This document shows, one piece after another, positions 54,902 to 63,140 of a DNA stretch of 64,000 bases. Both the position numbers and the translations under genes were made by a program. Numbering within the stretch: the stretch's first letter is position 1; every line of letters starts with the position of its first letter. The stretch covers positions 2,356,001-2,420,000 of the forward strand of contig NZ_JAUSQM010000001.1 in assembly GCF_030811215.1 (NCBI RefSeq), read 5' to 3'. A model generated the notes under the pieces. It was not told the origin of the DNA. It searched no databases and saw nothing but the letters and a program-made list of their open reading frames with translations. The stretch is from Nocardioides massiliensis. GTDB lineage: Bacteria; Actinomycetota; Actinomycetes; Propionibacteriales; Nocardioidaceae.

Positions 54902-56022
54902 GCGCGGCTCCGGCCGGCCCGCGGATGCGGATCGACGTCGTCACGATCTTCCCGGACTACCTGGCGCCCCTGGGCCTGTCGCTGCCGGGCAAGGCGCAGG
55001 AGTCGGGACTGCTCCAGGTGGCCGTCCACGACCTGCGGCAGTGGACCACCGACCGGCACCGCACCGTCGACGACACCCCCTACGGTGGCGGCGCCGGGAT
55101 GGTCATGCGGCCCGAGCCGTGGGGGGAAGCGCTGGACCACTGCCTGGACCGCGGTCCGAACCCTGCAGGCGGCGCGGTCCTGGTCGTGCCGACCCCGTCG
55201 GGGGAGCGGTTCACCCAGCGCGTCGCGGAGGAGCTCGCCGCCGAGCAGCACCTCGTCTTCGCCTGCGGGCGCTACGAGGGCATCGACCAGCGGGTGCTCG
55301 ACGATGCCGCTGATCGGGGACCGGTGCGGGAGATCTCGCTGGGCGACTATGTGCTCAACGGTGGCGAGGTGGCGGCGCTCGCGGTCATCGAGGCCGTGGT
55401 GCGTCTGCTGCCCGGGTTCATGGGCAACCCCGCGTCGCTGGTCGAGGAGTCGCACTCCGACGGACTGCTCGAGTACCCCACCTACACCAAGCCGCAGGTC
55501 TGGCGCGGGCGCGAGGTGCCGGAGGTCCTGCGCAGCGGTGACCACGCACGGATCGCGAGCTGGCGCCACGAGCAGGCCCGGGCCCGCACCGCCGTACGCC
55601 GTCCGGACCTGCTGCCGGCCGTGCACGCGCTCTCGGTCGAGGGGCTGGGGGCGCTCGAGCTCCGGACGGCCGTGCCGGCCGACGCAGGGGAGCTGTGGAC
55701 GTTGCGGCTCGCCTCCGGCGTCGCGGCCGGTCAGGCCGGGGAGGTCGGCGGCGCTGAGTCGTTGGAGCAGGTCCGCGCGGAGGTGGCGCGTGGCGACACC
55801 CTCGTCGTACGCGAGGGTGGGCGCCTGATCGGCTCCGTGCGCACCCGGGTCCGTGGCTCGGCGTACGTCGTCGACCGGCTCGTCGTGGCGCCGGACCTGC
55901 AGGACCGGGGGGTCGACGCCTGGCTGTTGACCGAGGCGCGCGGGCGCGTCCCGGCCGGCGTCGAGCGCACCGTGCCCGGGGACGGGGTCGACCCGCGGCT
56001 GTGGCGCCGGTCGCGGCGCTGA
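54898..56022 (+). CDS. trmD: tRNA (guanine37-N1)-methyltransferase TrmD with GNAT-like C-terminal domain
   Basis: A 374-residue protein. Residues 10-250 are TrmD, a SPOUT methyltransferase making m1G37: [39 protein letters not shown] (knotted SAM site) and [11 protein letters not shown]. From about 253 a domain of roughly 120 residues follows, starting [15 protein letters not shown] and containing [21 protein letters not shown], the order and spacing of a GNAT acetyltransferase. In its acetyl-CoA loop Q335xxG338x, the last Gly/Ala is D340, so activity may be lost. Usual TrmD is 230-270 residues. GTG start fused to the rimM stop. Confidence 0.95.
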   Translation: MSAAPAGPRMRIDVVTIFPDYLAPLGLSLPGKAQESGLLQVAVHDLRQWTTDRHRTVDDTPYGGGAGMVMRPEPWGEALDHCLDRGPNPAGGAVLVVPTPSGERFTQRVAEELAAEQHLVFACGRYEGIDQRVLDDAADRGPVREISLGDYVLNGGEVAALAVIEAVVRLLPGFMGNPASLVEESHSDGLLEYPTYTKPQVWRGREVPEVLRSGDHARIASWRHEQARARTAVRRPDLLPAVHALSVEGLGALELRTAVPADAGELWTLRLASGVAAGQAGEVGGAESLEQVRAEVARGDTLVVREGGRLIGSVRTRVRGSAYVVDRLVVAPDLQDRGVDAWLLTEARGRVPAGVERTVPGDGVDPRLWRRSRR

Positions 56023-56270
56023 GGGCTCCCTGCTCGGGGGCTCGGACCAGGCGGCTCAGCCCTGCGGCCGGGCGGGCGGCGGATTTCCGGCGACGCGCGG
56101 GAGTGTGGCAGACTTCCTCCTTGGTCCAAGTCTCGACTGCCCGCCTGAGCGGGGGTCGGCGGCCCGCCTGCCACAGGGGGAGCGCCGCGGACATCGCCGC
56201 ATGCGCGGCCGGACCGCCCCGATGACAACGACGTTCCGCGGGTGACCTGTGGCGCCCGTGAGGAGTGATC

Positions 56271-56639
56271 ATGGCTCAGACCAACCCGATCGACGTGCTC
56301 GCCGAGGCGACCCGCCGTACCGACCTCCCGGAGTTCCGCGCCGGTGACACCGTCAAGGTGCACGTGAAGGTCATCGAGGGCAGCCGGTCCCGCGTGCAGG
56401 TCTTCCAGGGTGTCGTGATCCGCGTCCAGGGCGCCGGCATCGGCCGCACCTTCACCGTCCGCAAGGTCTCCTTCGGGGTCGGCGTCGAGCGGACCTTCCC
56501 GCTGCACTCGCCCATCTTCGAGCAGATCGAGGTCGTCACCCGCGGTGACGTGCGCCGCGCGAAGCTCTACTACCTGCGCAACCTGCGCGGCAAGGCGGCC
56601 AAGATCCGCGAGCGTCGCGACACCACCCCGACCGCCTGA
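56271..56639 (+). CDS. rplS: 50S ribosomal protein L19
   Basis: A 122-residue L19. [35 protein letters not shown] and [14 protein letters not shown] are canonical. The ATG at 56271 has GAGGAG 7 nt upstream; a GTG at 56265 is less fitting. The 248-bp gap before it holds inverted GC segments (CCCGCCTGAGCGGG at about 56139) and TGTGGCAGACTT (56104-56115), a possible promoter, so rplS may be transcribed separately from trmD. Confidence 0.97.
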   Translation: MAQTNPIDVLAEATRRTDLPEFRAGDTVKVHVKVIEGSRSRVQVFQGVVIRVQGAGIGRTFTVRKVSFGVGVERTFPLHSPIFEQIEVVTRGDVRRAKLYYLRNLRGKAAKIRERRDTTPTA

Positions 56640-56660
56640 TCGTCGGCACCTCCCAGGGCC

Positions 56661-56666
56661 TAGGCT
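56661..56666 (+). promoter_or_regulatory. Candidate leaderless -10 of lepB
   Basis: TAGGCT is 6 nt before the lepB GTG at 56673 and only 22 bp after the rplS stop. Confidence 0.4.
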
Positions 56667-56672
56667 CACCGC

Positions 56673-57443
56673 GTGAGTGACCCGAGCCCGGAGGACGAGC
56701 GGCATCCCCATGGGGACCAGCCGTTCCCCAGCAGGGCGGACCGCAAAGCGGCGCGCGAGCAGCAGACCAAGGCCGGCAAGGATCGCAAGTCCATGCCGGT
56801 GTGGCAGGAGAGCATCCTGCTGCTCGGCATCGCACTGACCCTCGCGATCGTCATCAAGGCGTTCTTCGTCCAGGCGTTCTACATCCCGTCCGGGTCGATG
56901 CGCGACACCTTGGTGAAGGACGACCGGATCCTCGTGCAGAAGGTCTCCTACTGGGGCGGCGACGGGCCCGAGCGCGGTGACGTGGTGGTCTTCGCCGACC
57001 CCGGCGGCTGGCTCGACCCCGCCGAGATCCGCACCGCCGACAACCCGTTCACCAAGACGCTCGAGATGTTCGGGCTCTTCCCGACCGGTGGGCACCTGGT
57101 GAAGCGGGTCATCGGCGTCGGAGGCGACAACGTGCGCTGCTGCACCAAGCGGGGCCGCCTGGTCGTCAACGGGGTGCCGCTCCAGGAGGAGGACTACCTC
57201 TTCGACGGGGTGCGGCCGTCGCTGAACCCCTTCGAGGTCGACGTGCCCGAGGGCCGGCTGTGGCTGATGGGCGACAACCGGCCGAACTCCTCCGACTCGC
57301 GCTTCCACCTCGGTGACCCCGGTGGCGGCACGGTCGCGGTGGAGGACGTGGTCGGCAAGGTCTTCAGCGTCGTCTGGCCGCTCGACAATGCGAAGATCAT
57401 GCGACGTCCCGCGACGTTCGAGGACGTCCCGGACGCATCCTGA
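56673..57443 (+). CDS. lepB: Type I signal peptidase
   Basis: A 256-residue membrane protease that removes Sec/Tat signal peptides. A hydrophilic N-terminus (1-44), one membrane helix (about 46-68), then box B YIPSGSMRDTL with catalytic S75, box D HLVKRVIGVGGD with K144, and box E GDNRPNSSDSR. A CC pair (RCCTKRG) is in the non-catalytic domain. GTG start. Its place beside rplS and rnhB matches mycobacteria. Confidence 0.97.
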   Translation: MSDPSPEDERHPHGDQPFPSRADRKAAREQQTKAGKDRKSMPVWQESILLLGIALTLAIVIKAFFVQAFYIPSGSMRDTLVKDDRILVQKVSYWGGDGPERGDVVVFADPGGWLDPAEIRTADNPFTKTLEMFGLFPTGGHLVKRVIGVGGDNVRCCTKRGRLVVNGVPLQEEDYLFDGVRPSLNPFEVDVPEGRLWLMGDNRPNSSDSRFHLGDPGGGTVAVEDVVGKVFSVVWPLDNAKIMRRPATFEDVPDAS

Positions 57444-57467
57444 GGTCTGCTGGTCGGTGAGTGCTCC

Positions 57468-58163
57468 ATGACTGTCCTGCCCCGCGGTACGGCGATCCGC
57501 CGTGACGCCGGCCTGTACGGCTACCAGCGCGCGCTCGTGCGGTCGGGGCTCACCCCCGTCGCCGGTGCGGACGAGGCCGGCCGCGGTGCGTGTGCCGGAC
57601 CGTTGGTCGCGGCTGCCGTGGTCCTGCCCGACGGGCGGCGCGGTGAGGTGCCCGGTCTGGCCGACTCCAAGCTGCTCACCGAGGCGGCGCGCGAGCGGTG
57701 CTACGAGCAGGTCGTGCGTCGGGCGCTGGCGTGGTCGGTGGTCGTGGTCCCGCACGACGAATGCGACCGACTCGGCATGCACGTCGCGAACATCGAGGCG
57801 CTGCGTCGTGCCGTCGCGGCGCTGGAGGTGCGTCCGGCGTACGTCCTGACCGACGGGTTCCCCGTCGACGGCCTCGGCGTACCCGGGCTGGCGGTGTGGA
57901 AGGGCGACCGGGTGGCGGCGTGCATCGCCGCAGCGTCGGTGATCGCGAAGGTGACGCGCGACCGGATCATGACCGCGTACGCCGCGGACTACCCGGCGTA
58001 CTCCTTCGACGTCCACAAGGGCTACATCACGCCCCTGCACACCGCCGAGCTCGCCGAGCACGGGCCGTGCGAGATCCATCGCTGGTGCTTCGTCAACGTG
58101 CGTCGGGCTGCGGGGCTATCCTCGCCAGCGTCCGAAGACCGCTGCGCGGAGGAGACGCAATGA
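57468..58163 (+). CDS. rnhB: Ribonuclease HII
   Basis: A 231-residue endonuclease that removes ribonucleotides embedded in DNA. GADEAGRGACAGPL supplies D35 and E36, and the aspartate in YVLTDGFPV with the later D of TRDRIM complete the metal site. Length is normal. The stop overlaps the DUF2469 start (ATGA). Confidence 0.96.
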   Translation: MTVLPRGTAIRRDAGLYGYQRALVRSGLTPVAGADEAGRGACAGPLVAAAVVLPDGRRGEVPGLADSKLLTEAARERCYEQVVRRALAWSVVVVPHDECDRLGMHVANIEALRRAVAALEVRPAYVLTDGFPVDGLGVPGLAVWKGDRVAACIAAASVIAKVTRDRIMTAYAADYPAYSFDVHKGYITPLHTAELAEHGPCEIHRWCFVNVRRAAGLSSPASEDRCAEETQ

Positions 58164-58468
58164 GCACGGAGGACCTCGAGAAGTACGAGGCCGAGATGGA
58201 GCTCAAGCTCTACCGCGAGTACCGCGACGTGGTGGGGATCTTCAAGTACGTCGTCGAGACCGATCGGCGCTTCTATCTCTGCAACGCCGTGGACGTGAAG
58301 GCGCGCACCGAGGCCGGTGACGTGTTCTTCGAGGTGTCGATGACCGACGCGTGGGTGTGGGACATGTATCGACCCGCGCGCTTCGCGAAGAACGTCAAGG
58401 TGCTGACCTTCAAGGACGTCAACGTCGAGGAGCTGGCGGCGCAGGACTTCGAGCCGCCGAAGAACTGA
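58160..58468 (+). CDS. DUF2469 family protein
   Basis: A 102-residue conserved actinobacterial protein (mycobacterial relative Rv2901c, from memory) of unknown function. It is acidic and rich in aromatic residues (ELKLYREYRDVVGIFKYVVETDRRFYL). Its persistent coupling to rnhB suggests a linked role. GGAGGAGAC precedes the ATG. It ends the conserved block; a fragment of a dispersed repeat follows at about 58517. Confidence 0.92.
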   Translation: MSTEDLEKYEAEMELKLYREYRDVVGIFKYVVETDRRFYLCNAVDVKARTEAGDVFFEVSMTDAWVWDMYRPARFAKNVKVLTFKDVNVEELAAQDFEPPKN

Positions 58469-58591
58469 GCGCGCTTCGAAATTCCTCGTGGAGGTGCTAG
58501 TCGCCGTCGAGCTTGTCGAGACCCCTCAGGTCAGCACTCCCGGGGCCGATCACGGTTGTGATCCGTCCCACCAACTTCAGGAGGGGGAATC

Positions 58592-59074
58592 GTGCTCCGA
58601 CGTCGCGCATGCGCGCGCCCTCTGCGTCTTGAGGACCGGCTGATCCGCCGAAATCGTCGTGCCGACGGCGGCGCGGCCGCGGTTGAAGCTGCCTTGATCA
58701 TTTGCTTCCTGGTCCTGCCGTTGACGTTCGGGATCATCGGGTACGGCTACATGCTCAGCTTCCGGCAGGCGATCAGCCAGGCGGCTTCAGAAGCGGCACG
58801 CGCCGCTGCCGTGGAGATCTCTGCGACGGACGGTCCGGCCAAAGAGGCCATGGCGCGAACCATGATCAACGAAGCCGTAGCGTCTTACGGCGTTTCCTGC
58901 GGTGCTGTCCTGAACTGTGAGGTCGATCCCGCAGCTGAATGTGGGACGGGCACCTGCGCGGAGGTCACCGTGAGTTACCCCTATCGCGATCATTCGCTCC
59001 TGCCGTCACTCCCCGGGATGGGCATCATCTATCCCAAGTCTCTGAGCTACTCGGCGTCGGTGAGGGCGGACTGA
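58592..59074 (+). CDS. TadE-like pseudopilin-related protein
   Basis: A 160-residue protein. A basic N-terminus is followed by GGAAAVEAALIICFLVLPLTFG, the prepilin-like cleavage/membrane motif of TadE proteins (Gly/Ala then E at +5). The extracellular part contains two cysteine pairs. It would be a minor pilin of a Tad/Flp-type system. GTG start with GGAGGGGGA upstream. The stop overlaps the next start (TGATG). Codon third positions look less GC-rich than in the backbone. Confidence 0.88.
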   Translation: MLRRRACARPLRLEDRLIRRNRRADGGAAAVEAALIICFLVLPLTFGIIGYGYMLSFRQAISQAASEAARAAAVEISATDGPAKEAMARTMINEAVASYGVSCGAVLNCEVDPAAECGTGTCAEVTVSYPYRDHSLLPSLPGMGIIYPKSLSYSASVRAD

Positions 59075-60897
59075 TGCGGTTCGGCAGGCGCAGGAACGAA
59101 CGAGGTGCCGCCGCGATCATGCTGGCGGCGGTCGTTGTCCTCGTAGTCGCGATCGCTGCCTTTGCCGTCGACTTGGGTGTTCAGCGAGTCGAACGCCGCG
59201 ACATGCAGGCACTCGCCGATGTAGTTGCCATGGACATGGCGCGAGAACTGAAGGGGCGAAGCATTGGCGAAATCCGGGAGGATGAAGCCTGGACGAGCGC
59301 TCTGCGGAGCACGGTAGAGCGCCAGCTCCCGACTGAGAACGGCTCGTGGAGTGTTGATACCGGTGAACCCGGCGCGAGCGTGGCTACGAGCGTGCATTAC
59401 CCGGAGATCCGCGTCAAAGTAACTTTCGCTATGCAAGACGATGCTGGCTTAGTCGACGTTAGCGGTGACGACGACCTCCCTGAAGCGGTGAAGGTTCAAA
59501 CCTCGTCGTCGGTCGACTTCGCCTTTGTAGGCGGAGCAGGCGGTGTATCTCGGCAGTCGTACGCGCTTGCCCAGGCCACTGCCTGTTTTCGGGTCGGGTC
59601 ACTTGCTGCGTCGGTCGATAGCGCGCAGAGCGCGCTCCTGAACCCGATCCTCGGTGCCCTCCTCGGCTCAACTGTCGATCTTGACTTGGTGCACTATCAG
59701 GGCCTCGCGAATGCCAGCGTCACCCTCACGGAGTTGGTGGAGATCGGCGGCCTCTCAGCGGGATCTCCGGAGAGACTCCTGCACTCCGGGTCAGTTGAGA
59801 TTGCCGACCTGATCGACGCCACGATCACGGTGCTTGACGCCAGGGGTCTCGTAGATGCTCAGGCGCTGAAACGGTTGGGAGAGATCAACGTTGCCGCCAG
59901 CACGCCGCCGATCCGTCTAGGCGATCTGATCAAGGCGGCGCCCGGCGACGATGCGGCTCTGGATGCCGATGTCAACGTGCTGGATCTGATTTCTGGCGCA
60001 GCGTTCCTGAGTAGTCGAGGCAGGTCCGCGATTGGGTTGAACGACTTTTCTTTAGCGTTGCCCGATTCGTTGACGGGCGCAACGGTATCTGCGGATCTCG
60101 ACGTAATTCAAGCTCCCCAGATGGCATGTGGCCACTTGGGGACGGTGGCCCGTACGGCCCAGGTTGTAGTGAGGGTCAATGTGCAGATTCCGGCAAGGAC
60201 GATTTCGGTGCCCGGCCTGGCGACTTCAGTCACGGTCAAACCCGCCACAATCACTCTGACCGTTGACCTCGCCGGCGCCGAAGCTCGTTTGCTGGACGTC
60301 CCCTGCACTCAGGGTGACCCAACCTCGATGCAAGTGGCTGTGAAGTCGGCCGTGGCAGGCCCGGTTTCTGTGGCTGGGACTCTGGGGTTCAACGTCTCGT
60401 CGAACCCTCTCGGCGGCCTCTTGGATTTGCTGTTGGGTTGGTTGAAGTTAAGTTTGCTCGACTTGCTTAGTGCGCCGACGATCGTTGTGGAAGGTAATGT
60501 AGGTGTCGGTGCTTCAATACCGATGCCGGACGCTTACAACCGTTCCGTTTCGATTCCACTGCCGACCGGATATGGCGTACGACATGGCACTGGCTCAGGG
60601 GTGCTCCTTTCGACGCCCACGATCGAAGCAACCAGTGCAACGAATGTGAGTATTCACTACAAGCGTCTGTTCGGCTCGGATCGGGTAGTTGAAGTACTGA
60701 ATACTGAGCCACTGTTCGACAACATCGTTAGCCCAGTTGTAAGCGGACTAACTTCTGTCTTGGGTCCGCTCGTCGACGACGTGTTGCAGCCGCTAATCGT
60801 CGAACCGTTGTCGAAGTTGTTAGGGTTGCAACTCGGTGGTGCCGACATCGTGGCCGTTCCCGATGCCAGGTGTGCCTCGCCGAGATTGATCCGCTAG
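59074..60897 (+). CDS. TadG-like membrane-anchored surface protein
   Basis: A 607-residue protein. RGAAAIMLAAVVVLVVAIAAFAVDLG (one membrane helix) is followed by a long exported part, with segments such as VSRQSYALAQATACF and many Val/Leu/Ala beta-like stretches typical of actinobacterial TadG/DUF2134 proteins. The frame open from 58939 is shadow, and the ATG at 59074 is fused to the upstream stop. Codons such as tta, agt and gta are more frequent here than elsewhere, so transfer or relaxed selection is likely. The IS110 relic starts about 8 bp after its stop. Confidence 0.85.
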   Translation: MRFGRRRNERGAAAIMLAAVVVLVVAIAAFAVDLGVQRVERRDMQALADVVAMDMARELKGRSIGEIREDEAWTSALRSTVERQLPTENGSWSVDTGEPGASVATSVHYPEIRVKVTFAMQDDAGLVDVSGDDDLPEAVKVQTSSSVDFAFVGGAGGVSRQSYALAQATACFRVGSLAASVDSAQSALLNPILGALLGSTVDLDLVHYQGLANASVTLTELVEIGGLSAGSPERLLHSGSVEIADLIDATITVLDARGLVDAQALKRLGEINVAASTPPIRLGDLIKAAPGDDAALDADVNVLDLISGAAFLSSRGRSAIGLNDFSLALPDSLTGATVSADLDVIQAPQMACGHLGTVARTAQVVVRVNVQIPARTISVPGLATSVTVKPATITLTVDLAGAEARLLDVPCTQGDPTSMQVAVKSAVAGPVSVAGTLGFNVSSNPLGGLLDLLLGWLKLSLLDLLSAPTIVVEGNVGVGASIPMPDAYNRSVSIPLPTGYGVRHGTGSGVLLSTPTIEATSATNVSIHYKRLFGSDRVVEVLNTEPLFDNIVSPVVSGLTSVLGPLVDDVLQPLIVEPLSKLLGLQLGGADIVAVPDARCASPRLIR

Positions 60898-60904
60898 ACG
60901 GTAT

Positions 60905-62390
60905 GTAGCGGCCCGGTCGTAGTGGCGGGGTTGCGGGCCGGGGCCTCGCTCACGACATTCGTGGGTTAGCGAGCAGGGGCCACCTGCTCGGTCTCTCGAC
61001 ATTCGTGGGAGGCCCCGGTGTTCACCGAGCGTACGAGCGTGGGGCTCGACGTGCACGCACGATCGGTCGTCGCAGCAGCGATCGATGGCGTCACGGGCGA
61101 GCTCATCCAGACCAAACTGACTCCTCACACGAGCACATCCGTTCCTGGCTCAGCGCGCTTCCCGGCCCGGTCCCGGTGGCCTATGAAGCAGGACCGACCG
61201 GTTCGGGCTGTCGCGGTCGCTGAGCTCGGCCGGGATCGGGTGCGAGGTTGTGGCACCGAGCAAGCTGCAGCGTCCCAGCGGGGACCACGTCAAGACCGAC
61301 GCGAAGGACGCGGTGCACTTGGCGCGGTTGCTGAGACTCGATGAGTACACCTCGGTGTCGATCCCGAGCATCGACCAAGAACACGCCCGCCATCTGGTCC
61401 ACGCACGCGAGGACGCCCGCGGTGACCTGATGCGCGCACGTCACCGACTGTCCAAGCTCTTGTTGCGTCAGGGCATCGTCTACTCCGGCGGGAAAGCCTG
61501 GACCGATGCCCACGACGCGTGGTTGCGCCGACAACGGTTCGAATCACCGGCGCTGCAGATGACCTTCGAGTCCGACTTCGACGCCGTGCTGACGGTGAAA
61601 GCCCGCCGAGACCGACTGGACGAGGCAATCGCCGCGATGGCTGCGAACAGCGAGTTCACCCCGCTCGTGCGGCGCTGAGCTGTCTGCGCGGGATCAGCAA
61701 TCTGACCGCTTTGGCACTGGCGGTGGAGATCGGCGACTGGCACCGGTGCAGCGGCAACACCATCGGCGCGTTCGTCGGGCTCGTCCCATCCGAGTACTCC
61801 TCGGGCCGGTCACGAGCACAAGGCTCGATCACCAAGACCGGCAACACCCACGTCCGCAGGCTGCTGGTTGAGGCTGCCTGGCACCACCGCGCCCGCTACG
61901 TCGTCGGCAAGACCATGCGTGACCGATGGGAACTCGCCACGCCTGCTGCTCGAGCCCGCGGCGACGACGGCAACCGCCCACTCCATGCTCGTTGGAACAC
62001 CTTCCGTGAGCGCCGAAATCGTCACGTCGTAGCGAACGTCGCGATCGCTCGCGAGCTGGCCGGCTGGTGCTGGTCCCTGGCCGTGCTCGAGGAATAACCA
62101 CCCCAGACCGCTTCGCCGACAAGGTGGGTGGAAGCAGCGCGTGGAGCGACCCGCGAAGCAACTATGAGCAGCCCGACTACACCGGGCGACGCTCGACCCT
62201 AGACACGCGGTCCGCTCCTGCCGAACACCCCGTCCTGCGGTAATCAACCCGCGCATATCAGTCTGACCGCGGTCGCCAACGACACGCTCCCCACCGACCA
62301 CATCGACGAAGCCAGAGGCGCCCGCCCCCACCAACGGGGACGGGCGCCTCACCCTGCCTCTTGACAGGAAATCACTACATATCAGTTGCG
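60905..62390 (+). mobile_element. Degenerate IS110-family element
   Basis: About 1.49 kb, bounded by the direct repeat GTAGCGGCCC (60905-60914 and, outside the right end, 62391-62400). The left end carries two copies of CGACATTCGTGGG (60953-60965, 60997-61009). The right end carries a hairpin GAGGCGCCCG/CGGGCGCCTC (62313-62348) and TTGACA (62361-62366), with CTACATAT near the tip mirroring TATGTAG at the left. The transposase is broken. Exact ends are inferred; IS110 elements lack terminal inverted repeats. Confidence 0.75.
61018..62097 (+). pseudogene. IS110-family transposase, three frameshifts
   Basis: A DEDD/serine recombinase of IS110 type. VGLDVHARSVVAAAIDG (first Asp), VAPSKLQRP...KTDAKDAVHLARLLRL, and the C-terminal Tnp20 part GAFVGLVPSEYSSG (catalytic Ser) with ITKTGN are recognisable. 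The reading frame shifts near 61119, 61200 and 61674, each restored by adding one base (for example LTP|SHEHIRSWL and VRR|LSCLRG). Intact it would be about 360 residues. All three lesions are single-base losses, so it is inactive unless these are sequence errors. Confidence 0.9.
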
Positions 62391-62639
62391 GTAGCGGCCC
62401 TACGATTACGCCCCTCGCGCAACGAAGACGGCGCTTACGCCACTGGTCGAACTCGCCGCTCCATTCGGCCTGAGCGCTGGGCAGGCGTCCGGTCTCGTGT
62501 GTCGGGGTGCGCCATTGCGGGTCTGTGCTCCAAGGCCTCTGTTCCGCAAGGTCTCATGGAGATCCGCACCACATCTCCTCAAGAGAGGGCTCCCTCGGCC
62601 GTTATGGAACTCGAGCATTGGTTCTTGGGGAGGGGGGGC
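62098..62639. other. Non-coding region: IS right end and tadE leader
   Basis: 542 bp with no convincing gene. Up to about 62390 it is the long right end of the IS110 relic (hairpin 62313-62348, TTGACA 62361-62366). The remaining 250 bp before tadE-2 contains no recognised promoter; GGGGAGGGGGGG at 62627-62638 is the ribosome binding site of the next gene. Confidence 0.65.
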
Positions 62640-63140
62640 GTGGCTCGTCATCGGCATGCGCGGATGGAGCAAGACAATGGGGCGGCAGCGGTCGAGTTCG
62701 CGCTCGTGGGCTCGGTGCTGCTCCTGATCGTCTTCGGGGTGTTGCAGTACGGCCTGTACTTCAACGACTCACTGAATCTTCGCCAAGGCGTGCGCGAAGC
62801 TGCACGGATGGCAGTGGTGAAGTCGCACTCCTGCGGAAGTGACGACAACCAGTGGGCGGCCTTCGAGTGCACCGTGAGGGAACAGGTGAACGCGCTCACC
62901 GGACCGGCGCAGGTCCGGGTGACCGCGCCAGAGGGTTGGGCGAAGGGTCGCCCGTTGCTGGTCTGTGCGGTGGTGGATTCCGGTGCTGATCTCGGTCTGC
63001 TGCCGATGCCGAACGGCGGGGTCATCTCTACCAAGTTGCGCATGTCCATCGAGGTCGACGACGTGGAGCCGACCGGGGCGGTCGCCATGGCTAAGGCGTC
63101 CGTCGACCCGTCGGGGGACGCGTGGGCGTGGTGCAGGTGA
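62640..63140 (+). CDS. TadE-like pseudopilin-related protein (second copy)
   Basis: A 166-residue TadE-type protein. DNGAAAVEFALVGSVLLLIVFGVLQYG is the prepilin/membrane motif, and LRQGVREAARMAVV follows as in the family. It has cysteines in the exported part. The GTG at 62640 has a strong G-rich ribosome site; ATG 62664 is the alternative, and the frame back to 62361 is shadow. Its composition is GC-rich, unlike the first pair. The stop overlaps the next start (GTGA). Confidence 0.87.
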   Translation: MARHRHARMEQDNGAAAVEFALVGSVLLLIVFGVLQYGLYFNDSLNLRQGVREAARMAVVKSHSCGSDDNQWAAFECTVREQVNALTGPAQVRVTAPEGWAKGRPLLVCAVVDSGADLGLLPMPNGGVISTKLRMSIEVDDVEPTGAVAMAKASVDPSGDAWAWCR

